Positions 6,310-15,772 of a stretch of DNA of 34,526 nt are shown piece by piece. This DNA is from Campylobacter sp. (GTDB lineage Bacteria > Campylobacterota > Campylobacteria > Campylobacterales > Campylobacteraceae): assembly GCF_030528245.1 (NCBI RefSeq), contig NZ_JAUMZG010000015.1, forward strand, positions 1 through 34,526, written 5' to 3'. A program made the position numbers and the translations under genes. Every line of letters starts with the position of its first letter. The stretch's first letter is position 1. Under the pieces are notes generated by a model. The model ran no database searches. It worked only from the letters and a program-made list of their open reading frames with translations, and was not told the DNA's origin.

Positions 6310-8334
6310 ATGAAAAGCATTATCATCGTGCTCGTAGGACAGCCCAATGTCGGCAAGAGTATGCTCATCAACGCACTTTGCAAATCCAACCTCAGGGTGG
6401 GAAATTTTCCTGGCGTTACCATAGAAAAAGCCAGCGCAAAAATCACCTATAAAAATTACAGACTTGATTTCATCGATTTACCCGGAACTTACGATTTAAA
6501 CGGCTACTCTGAAGAAGAAAAAGTTACGAAAAAATTCCTCGAAAACGAGCATTACGATGTGATAATCAATGTTTTGGATTCTACAAATTTAGAACGCAAT
6601 CTCATCCTCACCGCGCAGCTTTTGGATGTGCAAAAAAAGATGATTTTAGCCCTAAATATGCAAGATGAAGCGCAACAAGAAGGCTTTGAAATCGACACGC
6701 AAAATTTGAGCGCTCTAATAAAAACTCCCTGCCTTAGTCTCAGCGCGAAAACGAAGGAAAATTTGGACCTGCTTTTGGAGAGCATCGTGCAAAATTATGA
6801 GAGCGAATTCCAAGGCTGTGATCGAAATTTCAGCCAAAACATCGAACAAAATCTTGAAAAAATCACTCATTTCATAGACACCCATTCCATTTCACACTCA
6901 AAAAATTCAAGCCGTCAATTTGCTCTTGCCCTCTTAAAAAATGAGCTTGAAAATGAAAATAATGAGCTTTTAAACTGCGTTAAGCAGTGTCAAAATGAAC
7001 TGATGCAAAGCCACGGTAGCGATGATTTAAACTACATCTTTAAAGAAGAAATTCTCTCCTTTGCCGCAAATCTCAACGCGCAGGTTGTCAAAAAAACACC
7101 CACTCTAAAAAACATCACCCAAAGCATCGATGCCCTACTGATAAATAAATATCTTGGAATTCCCATTTTCTTGTTTTTTATGTGGGCGTTATTTCAGCTT
7201 ACTTTTAGTTTGGGCTCTATCCCTATGGACTACATTGAGGCAGGTTTTACGGCACTGGGTGAGCTTTGCAAGGAGCTAATTCCAAATGAGCTTTTCGCCT
7301 CAGTCTTAGCCGATGGCATCATTGGTGGGGTCGGAGCGGTGATCTTATTTTTGCCTAATATTTTAATCCTATTTTTTGGCATAGCGCTTTTAGAAAACAC
7401 AGGCTATGTGGCGAGAGTGGCCTTTTTACTGGATGGAATTTTGCACAAATTTGGACTCCACGGCAAAAGCTTCATCCCACTCATCACGGGCTTTGGCTGC
7501 TCTGTACCCGCCTTCATGTCCACGCGCATCCTCAAAAATAAAAAGGACAGACTGCTCACACTTTTCATCATCAACTTCATGAGCTGCGGAGCCAGACTTC
7601 CTGTCTATGTGCTTTTCATCGGAGCATTTTTTCCAGAGGAGCAGGCGGGAAATTATCTTTTTGGAATTTATCTTTTGGGGGCCTTTTTGGGACTTTTATC
7701 GGCGAAGGTTCTAAGAATGACAGCCTTTCGCGGCCTCAATGAGCCCTTCGTGATGGAGATGCCAAAATACAGAATGCCCCACTGGGGCCTAGTGTGGCAA
7801 ATGTGCTTCAACAAGGCCAAAATGTATCTTAAAAAAGCGGGGACCTTCATACTCCTAGCCTCCATACTCATTTGGTTTGTGAGTAATTTCCCGCAGCAAA
7901 ATGAAGACATCAAAGACGAGCTAAAGGCTCAAGAACAGCTCATAGAAAACAGCTACTTAGGGCAATTTGGTAAGGCCATCCAGCCTTTCTTTGCCCCGCT
8001 TGATTTTGACTGGAGGCTTAGCGTTTCTTTAATCAGTGGCTTGGCGGCTAAAGAAGTGATGATTTCAACGCTTGGCGTACTTTACTCTCTAGGCGATGGA
8101 GTGGATGAAAATGACGAGGGACTGAGGGGAATTTTAGCCCAAAATGTGCCCTTCACCACGGCAGTGGCTTATGTTTTGTTTGTGATGATTTACAACCCTT
8201 GCTTTGCAGCGACCACAGTTTTTTCCAAAGAAAGCGGCAAGGGCACATTCACGCTTTATCTTTTTTTATTCACCTGCGTGATGGCTTATATTGTGGCCTT
8301 TGTGGGGATAAATTTGGCTAAATTTTTCGCCTGA
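6310..8334 (+). CDS. feoB: Ferrous iron transport protein B
   Basis: A 674-residue Fe(II) transporter of the inner membrane. The N-terminal G domain shows G1 GQPNVGKS (10-17), G2 in [11 protein letters not shown]3 DLPG (56-59), G4 NMQD and G5 SAK. It is followed by a helical GDI-like region with low-complexity Asn/Glu stretches (about 165-255), then the membrane domain with two Gate motifs ([33 protein letters not shown] with [11 protein letters not shown]) and a C-terminal bundle. It is shorter than E. coli FeoB because the C-terminal Cys-rich domain is absent. Composition is more A+T-rich than lysA or aroC. The 3' end overlaps the convergent tpiA by 17 bases. Confidence 0.97.
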   Translation: MKSIIIVLVGQPNVGKSMLINALCKSNLRVGNFPGVTIEKASAKITYKNYRLDFIDLPGTYDLNGYSEEEKVTKKFLENEHYDVIINVLDSTNLERNLILTAQLLDVQKKMILALNMQDEAQQEGFEIDTQNLSALIKTPCLSLSAKTKENLDLLLESIVQNYESEFQGCDRNFSQNIEQNLEKITHFIDTHSISHSKNSSRQFALALLKNELENENNELLNCVKQCQNELMQSHGSDDLNYIFKEEILSFAANLNAQVVKKTPTLKNITQSIDALLINKYLGIPIFLFFMWALFQLTFSLGSIPMDYIEAGFTALGELCKELIPNELFASVLADGIIGGVGAVILFLPNILILFFGIALLENTGYVARVAFLLDGILHKFGLHGKSFIPLITGFGCSVPAFMSTRILKNKKDRLLTLFIINFMSCGARLPVYVLFIGAFFPEEQAGNYLFGIYLLGAFLGLLSAKVLRMTAFRGLNEPFVMEMPKYRMPHWGLVWQMCFNKAKMYLKKAGTFILLASILIWFVSNFPQQNEDIKDELKAQEQLIENSYLGQFGKAIQPFFAPLDFDWRLSVSLISGLAAKEVMISTLGVLYSLGDGVDENDEGLRGILAQNVPFTTAVAYVLFVMIYNPCFAATTVFSKESGKGTFTLYLFLFTCVMAYIVAFVGINLAKFFA

Positions 8335-9004
8335 TCTTCTCCAGCATCGCGATAAAATTTTCCACCCTCAGGGCCGAAGAGCCAATCAAAACGCCGCTGC
8401 AATGAGGGATTTGTAGAATTTTTTCTGCATTATTTTCATTGACACTGCCCCCATAAAGCAGGGGCGCCCCGCTAAGGCTTGATAAAAAGCTCAAAACCTC
8501 AGCAATATCGCCCAAATCAGCGCTCAGGCCTGTGCCTATGGAGTAAATCGGCTCGTAGGCGATGGTGAGTTTCGCGTAGGATAAGTCCAAATCGCAAAGC
8601 TGATCTTGCAAAAATTCCCTGCTCCTCCCCGCCTCTTTTGTCTCTAAATTTTCTCCCACACAAAGAAAAATCTGCCATCCTTGCGCCTTGGCAAAGTCAA
8701 ATTTTTCTTTGATTAGGGCATGGTTTTCAAAAACCCTCCGCTCACTGTGCCCTAGCAAAACGCAGTCGATGCCAAACTCATCCAAATGCTCCTTGCCCAG
8801 CTCACCCGTGAAAGCGCCATTGATGCAGGGGTAAAAATTCTGCGCTCCTTGCGTGAAAAAAAGCTCATCTTGCAAAAAGGCCACGCTCGGCGGGAAGATA
8901 AAAACATCCCCATCCTTGCTCCCCAAAAAGTCATTCAGCGCCCTCGCATAAAGCGCAAAAGAAGTCCTCGTGTGGTTGCATTTTAAATTCGCCGCAAAAA
9001 TCAT
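8318..9004 (-). CDS. tpiA: Triosephosphate isomerase
   Basis: A 228-residue TIM, somewhat shorter than the usual 250. It interconverts dihydroxyacetone phosphate and glyceraldehyde 3-phosphate. The active-site residues are present: Asn6 and Lys8 in AANLKCN, His86 in LLGHSERR, and Glu151 in [11 protein letters not shown]; the phosphate loop is [11 protein letters not shown]. The ATG overlaps the pgk stop by four bases. It is last in the gap-pgk-tpiA operon and converges on feoB with a 17-base overlap, with no room for a separate terminator. Confidence 0.96.
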   Translation of the reverse strand: MIFAANLKCNHTRTSFALYARALNDFLGSKDGDVFIFPPSVAFLQDELFFTQGAQNFYPCINGAFTGELGKEHLDEFGIDCVLLGHSERRVFENHALIKEKFDFAKAQGWQIFLCVGENLETKEAGRSREFLQDQLCDLDLSYAKLTIAYEPIYSIGTGLSADLGDIAEVLSFLSSLSGAPLLYGGSVNENNAEKILQIPHCSGVLIGSSALRVENFIAMLEKIRRKI

Positions 9005-10200
9005 AACCTCTCCCCATCGCCCCTCAAGGGCTTCACGCCCGGCAGCTCCTTACCCTCGATAAGCTCCAAGCTCGCCCCACCCCCCGTAGAGATGAAGGTC
9101 ATCTCATCCGCCTCACCACTCCTAGCCACCACATCCGCCGTATCGCCCCCGCCGATGATGGTCGTAGCGTTACTATCGCCGATAAAATGCGCCATTTTCA
9201 AAGAGCCCTTAGCGAATTTTTCTATCTCAAAAACACCCATAGGTCCATTCCACCAAATCGTCTGCGCATCCGCTAAAACCTCTCTGAAAAGCTTCCCGCT
9301 CGCAGGCCCGATATCAAGCCCCATGAAGCCGTTGGGGATTTCTTGAGTAGGGACATAGGACATCAAGGCCTCACTCGTGCAAGTGCGCGCCACAGCCACA
9401 TCCACAGGCAGGTAAATTTTCACGCCAAGCTCCTTGGCCCTGCTCAAAATCGCCTGCGCCTCATCGATCAAATTTTCTTCCAAAAGCGAATCGCCTATAT
9501 CAAAGCCCTGAGCCTTCAAAAAGGTAAAAGCCATGCCGCCGCCAATGATGAGCTTATCGACCTTGGGTAGGAGATTGATGAGGGCTTGGAGTTTGCCGCT
9601 GACCTTAGAGCCGCCGACCACAGCCACGAAGGGACGGGCGGGGTGCTTTAGGAGATTGTTAGCAAATTTGATTTCTTTTAGCAGTAAAAAACCCGCCGCC
9701 TTAATCTCAAAAAAACGCGTGATCGCCTCCACACTAGCATGCGCCCTGTGGCACACACCAAAGGCATCGTTGATATAAATTTCAGCCAAAGCGGCAAATT
9801 CCCTCGCCAAAGCCTCATCGTTTTTGATTTCCCCCCTTTCAAAACGCAAATTCTCCAGCATTAAAATTTCGCCCGCCTGCAAATTCTGCGCCTTTTTTTT
9901 CGCATCCTCCCCAACGACATCCTTTGCCATTAAAATTTCCTTACTCATCAAGCGCGAAAGCCTCTTAGCAATGGGCTCCAGAGAGAATTTAGAGCTGATA
10001 GCATCGGGGCGTCCTAAATGTGAGCTTAAAATTACACTGCAGCCATTATCAAGACAGTAGCGTATCGTAGGGATGGCCGAGCGGATGCGTCTGTCGTCTG
10101 TGATGTTTAAAAAATCATCCTGTGGGACGTTAAAATCACACCTGATGAAGACCTTTTTTTTTGCTAAATCAATATCTTTTATGGAAATAATTTCGCTCAT
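9001..10200 (-). CDS. pgk: Phosphoglycerate kinase
   Basis: A 399-residue PGK, of normal length, catalysing 1,3-bisphosphoglycerate + ADP to 3-phosphoglycerate + ATP. Motifs: [13 protein letters not shown] at the N-terminus, [67 protein letters not shown] and GGGDTADVV, with [19 protein letters not shown] near the C-terminus. The ATG at 10200 shares a base with the gap TGA and has AAGGGG upstream, which supports this start over further upstream extension into gap. Confidence 0.97.
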   Translation of the reverse strand: MSEIISIKDIDLAKKKVFIRCDFNVPQDDFLNITDDRRIRSAIPTIRYCLDNGCSVILSSHLGRPDAISSKFSLEPIAKRLSRLMSKEILMAKDVVGEDAKKKAQNLQAGEILMLENLRFERGEIKNDEALAREFAALAEIYINDAFGVCHRAHASVEAITRFFEIKAAGFLLLKEIKFANNLLKHPARPFVAVVGGSKVSGKLQALINLLPKVDKLIIGGGMAFTFLKAQGFDIGDSLLEENLIDEAQAILSRAKELGVKIYLPVDVAVARTCTSEALMSYVPTQEIPNGFMGLDIGPASGKLFREVLADAQTIWWNGPMGVFEIEKFAKGSLKMAHFIGDSNATTIIGGGDTADVVARSGEADEMTFISTGGGASLELIEGKELPGVKPLRGDGERL

Positions 10201-11198
10201 CAACGCCCCTTCATAACATACACGGCCATATCCGCCAAACGCATGGAATAGCCCCATTCGTTATCATACCACGCTACGACCTTGACAAAATCCTCGCAAA
10301 TGACCTGCGTCAAATCACTCGCCACGATGGCCCCATAACTTGAGCCTATGAAGTCGCTAGAAACCCTCTCCTCATCATCAACCGCCAACAAGCCCTTTAA
10401 ATTCGTAGCGGCTGCCTTTCTAAAAGCATCATTGAGCGCCTCTTTGCTGACTTTTTGGGAAAGCTGCGCCGTCAAATCCACACTGGAAACATCGATCACA
10501 GGCACGCGCATACTCTGCCCATGAAGCCGCCCATCAAGCTCGGGCATCACAAGGCGCATCGCCTTAGCCGCGCCTGTGGAGGTGGGGATGATGTTTTGCG
10601 CGGCGGCACGACTGCGGCGCTTGTCCTTTGTCTTCGCATCAATGAGACTTTGGCCGTTCGTGTAGGCGTGTATGGTGCTCATCAAACCCTTTTCTATGCC
10701 AAAATTATCCTGCAAGACCCTGCAAACAGGCCCCAAGCAATTGGTCGTGCAAGAGGCGTTTGAGATGATGGCCTCGCCCTTGTAAAGATGCGAATTGACG
10801 CCCATCACATAGGTAGGAGTGGCATCTGCGGCTGGTGCGCTCATGATGACCTTTTTGATGCCCCTGTCTAAAAAGGGCTGACATTTTTCTAAGCTCAAAT
10901 GCGCTCCCGTGCATTCTAGCACGACCTCAGCCCCGTAGGCTGCAAAGTCAAGCTCGGCGATATTTCTCGTTTTGAAAATTTTTATTTTTTTATCATCAAT
11001 CACCAAATCATCACCATCCACCGCAACGCTGCCCTTAAATTCCCCATGCACACTATCATGCTTGAAAAGATAATGCGCAAGCTCGATGTCTGTCGTGTCG
11101 TTAATCGCCACAAGCTCCACATCCTTGCGCTGCGAAATTATCCTAGCTACACATCTGCCTATGCGTCCAAAACCATTGATCGCAATTTTTACTCCCAT
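10200..11198 (-). CDS. gapA: Glyceraldehyde-3-phosphate dehydrogenase, type I
   Basis: A 332-residue GAPDH that oxidises glyceraldehyde 3-phosphate with NAD(P) and phosphate. The NAD fold starts [11 protein letters not shown], followed by AINDTTD. The catalytic Cys150 lies in SNASCTTNC and the partner His177 in IHAYTNGQ. The end reads [20 protein letters not shown] lies 10 bases before the ATG. In Campylobacter, which lacks phosphofructokinase, the gap-pgk-tpiA set is thought to work mainly in gluconeogenesis. The gene is divergent from nadD and heads the operon. Confidence 0.97.
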   Translation of the reverse strand: MGVKIAINGFGRIGRCVARIISQRKDVELVAINDTTDIELAHYLFKHDSVHGEFKGSVAVDGDDLVIDDKKIKIFKTRNIAELDFAAYGAEVVLECTGAHLSLEKCQPFLDRGIKKVIMSAPAADATPTYVMGVNSHLYKGEAIISNASCTTNCLGPVCRVLQDNFGIEKGLMSTIHAYTNGQSLIDAKTKDKRRSRAAAQNIIPTSTGAAKAMRLVMPELDGRLHGQSMRVPVIDVSSVDLTAQLSQKVSKEALNDAFRKAAATNLKGLLAVDDEERVSSDFIGSSYGAIVASDLTQVICEDFVKVVAWYDNEWGYSMRLADMAVYVMKGR

Positions 11199-11258
11199 GC
11201 TAGTGTCCTTTTTTGAAATAAAGTGCTATAATCTTACAAAAAAAGGTTAAAAAATTTA
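11199..11258. promoter_or_regulatory. Divergent promoter region between gapA and nadD
   Basis: Sixty bases separate the two start codons. On the + strand TATAAT (11227-11232) is a clear -10 for nadD, with AAAAAGG before its ATG. The complementary strand reads GATTATAGC in the same place, so a gapA promoter must overlap this site; its exact -10 is uncertain. The two genes probably compete for polymerase or share regulation. Confidence 0.5.
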
Positions 11259-11825
11259 ATGAAAATAGCACTTTTTGGAGGGAGTTTTGACCCTCCCCAC
11301 TTGGGGCATCAAAGCGTGGTGACTAAGGCTTTAGAAGGCCTAGATATAGACAAGCTCATCATAATGCCAGCCTTCGTTAATCCTTTCAAGCGCTCCTTTT
11401 TTGCTGATGAAAAACAAAGATTTTTGTGGGCAAAAAAAATTTGGGGGAATTTGGACAGGGTGGAAATTTGTGATTTTGAAATCAAACAAAATCGCTCGGT
11501 GCCGACCATAGAGAGCGTCGAGTATCTTGAGGGACTTTATGAGCCGAGCAAATTTTACTGCATCATAGGGGCCGATCATTTGGAGGGTTTGCAGGAGTGG
11601 CACGGCTTTGAAAGGCTGATGGAAAAGGTTGAATTCATCATCGCCCATCGCGACAATATCGCCATTCCGCACAATTTTCAAAGGCTCGACACCCGCATAG
11701 ACATCTCCTCGACCTTCATAAGACAAAGCTTAAATACCGATGAGGTGAGTGAAGTCATCAGGGATGAGGTGAGGAAGTGTTACGAAAATCTACACAAAAC
11801 CACATGTCGCTTTAAAAATTTATGA
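11259..11825 (+). CDS. nadD: Nicotinate-nucleotide adenylyltransferase
   Basis: A 188-residue NadD, which makes nicotinate adenine dinucleotide from ATP and nicotinate mononucleotide in NAD synthesis. The nucleotidyltransferase signature is FGGSFDPPHLGH (residues 6-17), with the HxGH motif at its end. The IGADHLEGLQEWH segment and the ISSTFIRQSL motif near the C-terminus are also typical. It is followed after 7 bases by rsfS in the common nadD-rsfS pair. Confidence 0.95.
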   Translation: MKIALFGGSFDPPHLGHQSVVTKALEGLDIDKLIIMPAFVNPFKRSFFADEKQRFLWAKKIWGNLDRVEICDFEIKQNRSVPTIESVEYLEGLYEPSKFYCIIGADHLEGLQEWHGFERLMEKVEFIIAHRDNIAIPHNFQRLDTRIDISSTFIRQSLNTDEVSEVIRDEVRKCYENLHKTTCRFKNL

Positions 11826-11832
11826 GGATGAA

Positions 11833-12171
11833 ATGCGAGAAAGAATTCAAGCCATCGTTGAAATTTTGGACGCAAAAAAGGCTGAGGATATTGAGAGCTT
11901 TGACATGAGGGGCGGGGATTATTTTGTAAGCTTTGTCATCATCGCCAATACCCTGGGAGAAAAGCACGCCCTAGCCCTCATCGATGAGCTGAGGGTGCAG
12001 CTTAAGGCTAAGGGCGAGGAATTTTTGCACCTTGAAAGCTCAGAGCAATGGAGCGTCATAGACTTAGGCGATGTGCTCATACACTTACTCAGCCCTGAAT
12101 ATCGGGGCGTTTATCAATTAGAGGAGTTGTTAAAAAATTTAAAAAATGGTTCGATTTGTAATAAAATTTGA
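11833..12171 (+). CDS. rsfS: Ribosomal silencing factor RsfS
   Basis: A 112-residue RsfS (DUF143/YbeB) protein. It binds L14 and blocks subunit joining when nutrients are scarce. Family residues visible are KKAEDIESFDM, DYFVSFVIIANTLGEKHALALID, and the WSVIDLGDVLIHLLSPEYRGVYQLEELL end, in which W-x-x-x-D-x-G-D-V-x-x-H is diagnostic. GAGGA lies before the ATG. The stop is 2 bases from the stop of the convergent bioD. Confidence 0.94.
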   Translation: MRERIQAIVEILDAKKAEDIESFDMRGGDYFVSFVIIANTLGEKHALALIDELRVQLKAKGEEFLHLESSEQWSVIDLGDVLIHLLSPEYRGVYQLEELLKNLKNGSICNKI

Positions 12172-12173
12172 TC

Positions 12174-12776
12174 TTAGAATTTATGAAGTTTAATGAGTTT
12201 TTCTTTGGTAATTTGGCTTATTTTGAGAAAATTATTTTCATTAAAAAATGGCAAATGTATCAATGGAATTTGAGTGTAATTTTGAATGAATGCGTCCTGT
12301 AAAATATTTTTTCTTCCCATCATAATCAAGGCTATTATAGGAATTTGGGCATTTTTTAAAGCTTGCAAACTTAACAAAATATGGTTAATGCTGCCCATAT
12401 AATATTTGGCAATTAAAAAAGTAGGTCTTTTAAATTGCTTCATAAAATCTATCATCGTATATTGTTCGTCAATGGGACTCAAAAGACCGCCAGCTAGTTC
12501 TATGATCAAATTTTTACTTGAGGGAATTTTAATATCCATAGCCTCATATTTTGCCTGCTCTTTGATTTTGCAAATATGTGGCGAAGCTGAAATTTCAAAA
12601 ACAAAACCCTCCTTAAAGATTTTTGTCTGAGGGTTAAATTTAGCGATAAACTCTCTATCCATAGGCTTTCCAGCTTGAATTAATTTAAAATAATCATAAT
12701 TGAAGCTTTGACAAAAAAGTGCACTAAAATGTGTTTTGCCTACATTAGTATGAACGGCACTGACATAAATTTGCAT
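12174..12776 (-). CDS. bioD: Dethiobiotin synthetase
   Basis: A 200-residue BioD that closes the ureido ring of dethiobiotin with ATP and CO2. The P-loop variant is [15 protein letters not shown], followed by [10 protein letters not shown] and the [11 protein letters not shown] segment (usually EGAGG). ATG 12776 gives the family start [15 protein letters not shown]; two TTG codons just upstream (12791, 12788) have no clear ribosome binding site. Base composition is notably more A+T-rich than the neighbours. No other biotin gene is in the window. Confidence 0.88.
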   Translation of the reverse strand: MQIYVSAVHTNVGKTHFSALFCQSFNYDYFKLIQAGKPMDREFIAKFNPQTKIFKEGFVFEISASPHICKIKEQAKYEAMDIKIPSSKNLIIELAGGLLSPIDEQYTMIDFMKQFKRPTFLIAKYYMGSINHILLSLQALKNAQIPIIALIMMGRKNILQDAFIQNYTQIPLIHLPFFNENNFLKISQITKEKLIKLHKF

Positions 12777-12852
12777 ACAAATGCTCAACAAGAACTATTT
12801 TAAAGCGTTTCATTCAATTCACTTGCAAAAATCTTATTTTAAATTTCTAAAA

Positions 12853-12928
12853 TGGTGGAGCATAGCGGACTCGAACCGCTGACCCCAACGCTGCCAGCGT
12901 TGTGCTCTCCCAGCTGAGCTAATGCCCC
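12853..12928 (-). tRNA. tRNA-Ala (anticodon GGC)
   Basis: On the minus strand a 76-nt cloverleaf runs from GGGGCAT to CCA. The acceptor stem GGGGCAT/ATGCTCC has one G-U pair. The D arm is TAGCTCAGCTGGGAGAGC, the anticodon arm is CAACG-CTGGCAG-CGTTG with anticodon GGC, and the T arm is GCGGTTCGAGTCCGC. The CCA end is encoded. Confidence 0.97.
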
Positions 12929-12940
12929 TTATCGTCTCAA

Positions 12941-12946
12941 ATTGTA
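12941..12946 (-). promoter_or_regulatory. -10 element for tRNA-Ala
   Basis: Minus-strand TACAAT with TGT before it lies 13 bases ahead of the tRNA 5' end, which fits a start a few bases before the mature tRNA. Confidence 0.5.
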
Positions 12947-13016
12947 ACAAAATTATCGTTAATTTTATAAGGCAAAACACAAAATTTCAATCCATGTCAA
13001 TTTTAAAACTCCCCCC

Positions 13017-14270
13017 TCATCCCCCCTCAAGCTCGTAAATTTTCTTCCTTTCACTTGAGCTTGCGATCTTGAGTTGGATGCGGTATTTCGTGATGGTGCG
13101 CCGCCCGATGTCGATCTTAAATTCCTTCTGTGCCAGCTCTAAAATTTTACTATCGCTCAGGGGTTTTTTGCGGTTTTCATTTTTGATCAAATTCACCACG
13201 AAGTCCTTCACACTAGCGTTTGAGGTCTCTCCCTCCTCATCGAGCGCAAAGGCAAAAAAGTTCTTCAAGGGTATGAGCCCACGCTCGCAGCTTAGGTATT
13301 TGTTCGCTATGGCGCGCGAGATGGTCGAGGCGTTGCGATCCAGATCCTCGGCTAAATTTTTCAAGGTCATGGGCTTGATTTCCCCACCCATAAAAAATTC
13401 GTATTGATGTTCGATGATCATCAGGCCGATCTTATAAAGGGTCGCCTTGCGCATGGCAAGGGCGTCGACTAAATTGCGCGCCTCCTTGAGATAGCCCGTT
13501 AAAAATTCATGCTCAAGCCCGTCCGTTTCGATGCTCAGCTCAGGGTAATAATCGTCATTGATTTTCACCTTGATGTTTTCATTTTCCCTAAAAATGAAGA
13601 GGTCTGGGATGAGGGCTCTGCTGTCCTCAAAATACTCCAAAAAGGGCGGCACGGTGAATTTTTTAATCAGCTCAATGGCTTGCTTATAAAGCCTATCTTT
13701 CGTGTAGTTTTGGATGCGCTCAAAGTCCCTAATCATCATCTTGCAAAAGTCATAAAGCCCCCCATCAAGATCCAAATTCTCAAGCGCGAACAAAAACGCC
13801 TCCTTAAAATCCACCGCCCCCACGCCCACAGGCTCAAGGTAGCAAAAGCGCCTCCGCACCCGCTCCACCTCCTCGCGGCCAAATTCCCCCAAAAGCGCCC
13901 CATCATACTCAAAATAGCCCTCGTGGTTGAGGCACTGGACGATGAGCGCGGCGATTTTTTGAGACTTGTCCGTGGGAAAGAGCGGCGGCACAAGCTGCTC
14001 ATCCAAAAGCTCATAAACGCTTTTTTGATGCAGGGCCTTGGCCTCGATGAGCTCGGAATTTGCGCCATTTTTGTAAAAGGCATCGTAGTAATTTTTGCCA
14101 TTTTTGTGAGTCTTCACCCTCTCGCTCACTTCCAAAAAGGGGTTTTCTTCGGCGAATTGATTCAGGCTTTCTTTCAAATCCTCAAGCCCCACCTGCAACA
14201 GGGGCAGCCACGAGCGCAGGGTGGTGGAGAGCTTGGTTTTGGGCGATTGTCTGGGTTTTTGTCTTAGCAT
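13017..14270 (-). CDS. rpoN: RNA polymerase sigma-54 factor
   Basis: A 417-residue sigma-54. Region I is short and Gln-poor (LRSWLPLLQVGLEDLKESLNQFAEENPFLEV). The core-binding domain follows (FPTDKSQKIAALIVQCLNHEGYF), then the DNA-binding helix-turn-helix (MTLKNLAEDLDRNASTISRAIANKYL), and the RpoN box GRRTITKYR at about 389-397 (consensus ARRTVAKYR). In Campylobacter sigma-54 drives middle flagellar genes (hook, flaB) with FlgRS. Its ATG shares a base with the lptB stop, so it is last in the S4-tsaE-lptB-rpoN operon. Confidence 0.97.
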   Translation of the reverse strand: MLRQKPRQSPKTKLSTTLRSWLPLLQVGLEDLKESLNQFAEENPFLEVSERVKTHKNGKNYYDAFYKNGANSELIEAKALHQKSVYELLDEQLVPPLFPTDKSQKIAALIVQCLNHEGYFEYDGALLGEFGREEVERVRRRFCYLEPVGVGAVDFKEAFLFALENLDLDGGLYDFCKMMIRDFERIQNYTKDRLYKQAIELIKKFTVPPFLEYFEDSRALIPDLFIFRENENIKVKINDDYYPELSIETDGLEHEFLTGYLKEARNLVDALAMRKATLYKIGLMIIEHQYEFFMGGEIKPMTLKNLAEDLDRNASTISRAIANKYLSCERGLIPLKNFFAFALDEEGETSNASVKDFVVNLIKNENRKKPLSDSKILELAQKEFKIDIGRRTITKYRIQLKIASSSERKKIYELEGG

Positions 14271-14998
14271 CAGTGGGTGAGTTTGAACTCTTCTCCTAGG
14301 TAATATTTTCTCACATCTTGATTTTTCGCGATGTCCTCACTCCTGCCGCTGGCCAAAAGCGCGCCCGATTTTATCACATAGGCGCGATCGCAGATGGCTA
14401 GGGTTTCGCGGACATTGTGATCGGTGATGAGTATACCAATGCCCAGCCTTTTGAGCGTCTCAATGAGGCTTTGAATTTCAGCCACAGCAATGGGATCAAC
14501 CCCAGCAAAGGGCTCATCCAGAAGCAAAAATTGCGGCTCGCATATCAGGCTGCGAGCGATTTCACAGCGCCTCCGCTCTCCTCCGCTGAGGCTTAGGCCC
14601 TTGCGCAAACGGATGGGCTCTATGCTGAGGAGCTCGAGCATTTTTTCCACCTTTTCGTTGAGAATTTTTTTGTCTTTGTAGAAAATTTCTGCGGCCAAAA
14701 GCAAATTTTCCTCAATGCTAAGATCCTTAAAAACGCTACTTTCTTGCGGCAGATAGCCTATGCCAAGGCGCGCTCTTTTATTGAGTGGCTCTTTGGTGAT
14801 GTCCCTAGCATCGAGCAAAACCCTCCCCCCACTGGGCGCGATGAGCCCGCAGATCATATAAAAAGTCGTCGTCTTGCCAGCCCCATTGGGTCCCAAAAGC
14901 CCCACAACCTCCCCGCTTCGGACCTCAAGAGAGATGCCCTGGATGATCTTGCTTTTTTTGATGATTTTTTCCAAATTTATCGCTTCCAGCTTACTCAT
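14270..14998 (-). CDS. lptB: LPS export ABC transporter ATPase LptB
   Basis: A 242-residue ABC ATPase. Walker A is GPNGAGKT (36-43), the Q loop is in GYLPQESSVFKDLSIEEN, the signature is LSGGERRR, Walker B is FLLLDEPFAGVDP and the H loop is ITDHNVRETL. The LPQ-x-x-S-V-F and NVRETL segments are typical of LptB, which powers lipooligosaccharide extraction with LptF/LptG. The lptB-rpoN pairing is widespread in Gram-negative bacteria. It overlaps tsaE by 8 bases and rpoN by 1. Confidence 0.95.
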   Translation of the reverse strand: MSKLEAINLEKIIKKSKIIQGISLEVRSGEVVGLLGPNGAGKTTTFYMICGLIAPSGGRVLLDARDITKEPLNKRARLGIGYLPQESSVFKDLSIEENLLLAAEIFYKDKKILNEKVEKMLELLSIEPIRLRKGLSLSGGERRRCEIARSLICEPQFLLLDEPFAGVDPIAVAEIQSLIETLKRLGIGILITDHNVRETLAICDRAYVIKSGALLASGRSEDIAKNQDVRKYYLGEEFKLTH

Positions 14999-15398
14999 AA
15001 ATTTTATACTTTCTTTTATTTTCCATGAAAGAAATTTCCAGCACGAATGGCCTTAAATGCATTTTTTTAAGGGCCTCCTCCAGTCGCACACAACCCCACT
15101 CTACAAGGTGCAAGCCCTCCTCAAATAAATTCTCAAACAAACCCCTTCTCAAAAGCCCTTCAAGGCCTATTTGATAGAGATCGTAATGATAAATTTCAAG
15201 CCCTCTTGCCTCATATTTTTGCATGAGCGTGAAGGTCGGCGATCTCACGCCCTCCGTCACGCCAAGCGTCCTCAGCCATGCCTTAACGAGGGTGGTCTTG
15301 CCACTGGATGCGTCCCCGCGCAGCAAAATCACGCCGCTTTGTGGCAGGTGGGGGATGAGCCCCTCAAGCTCCTTTTGACTCAAAACCAACTCCCTCAT
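14991..15398 (-). CDS. tsaE: tRNA threonylcarbamoyladenosine biosynthesis ATPase TsaE
   Basis: A 135-residue TsaE that works with TsaB and TsaD in making t6A at position 37 of ANN-decoding tRNAs. The Walker A is GDASSGKTT (28-36; commonly GDLGAGKTT), followed by VRSPTFTLMQKY and IYHYDLYQIG, then LHLVEWG in place of the usual IEWPE. The gene overlaps the S4-domain gene upstream by 4 bases and lptB downstream by 8. Confidence 0.92.
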   Translation of the reverse strand: MRELVLSQKELEGLIPHLPQSGVILLRGDASSGKTTLVKAWLRTLGVTEGVRSPTFTLMQKYEARGLEIYHYDLYQIGLEGLLRRGLFENLFEEGLHLVEWGCVRLEEALKKMHLRPFVLEISFMENKRKYKIYE

Positions 15399-15640
15399 AG
15401 CCGACTCACATACTCGCCTTGCGCATTTTTGGGGATGCTTTTGCCAGAGGGCAGGGCTAGGACCTTGTAATTTTCGCTGCCGGCGGTGAAGTGCAGGGTG
15501 ATCACATCGCCGATTTTAACGGCCTTGCTGGGCTTGACGATGAGACCGTTAATGCTCACGGCCTTGCTCTTGCACATGTCCTCAGCGATGGCTCTGCGCT
15601 TGGTGATATTGACCACATTTAAAAATTTATCCACTCTCAT
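15395..15640 (-). CDS. S4-domain RNA-binding protein (HslR-like)
   Basis: An 81-residue protein that is almost wholly one S4 RNA-binding domain: MRVDKFLNVVNITKRRAIAEDMCKSKAVSINGLIVKPSKAVKIGDVITLHF. It resembles Hsp15/HslR, which binds nascent-chain-blocked large subunits, but is shorter and lacks the basic C-terminal tail. It heads the minus-strand operon with tsaE, lptB and rpoN. The exact RNA target is unknown. Confidence 0.88.
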   Translation of the reverse strand: MRVDKFLNVVNITKRRAIAEDMCKSKAVSINGLIVKPSKAVKIGDVITLHFTAGSENYKVLALPSGKSIPKNAQGEYVSRL

Positions 15641-15737
15641 GAGCTTAATTTAGCAAAAAATTCTAATCTAAAAGGAAATTTGGAATCAATTTTGCTTGAG
15701 AATCCCCCCTCAAGTCCTTTTTTAAACAAATTTTGAC

Positions 15738-15743
15738 TACAAT
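15738..15743 (+). promoter_or_regulatory. -10 element for argG
   Basis: TACAAT within GACTACAATCTGCGC, 30 bases before the argG ATG, is nearly identical in sequence and setting to the proposed rplY -10. Confidence 0.55.
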
Positions 15744-15772
15744 CTGCGCATTAATTTTCCAAGGAGTTGTGG

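Noticed and set aside
12950-13016. AAAATT/AATTTT pairing after rpoN as a terminator
   Set aside because: Only six A/T pairs with an 11-base loop; too weak to support.
13011-13030. Two runs of six Gs (minus strand) at the 3' end of rpoN
   Set aside because: Too short for known phase variation, and a slip would change only the last residues or noncoding sequence.
13509-14267. Long open frame opposite rpoN (about 250 codons, + strand)
   Set aside because: A mirror of the rpoN coding frame with no family features and no ribosome binding site; the rpoN protein is unmistakable.
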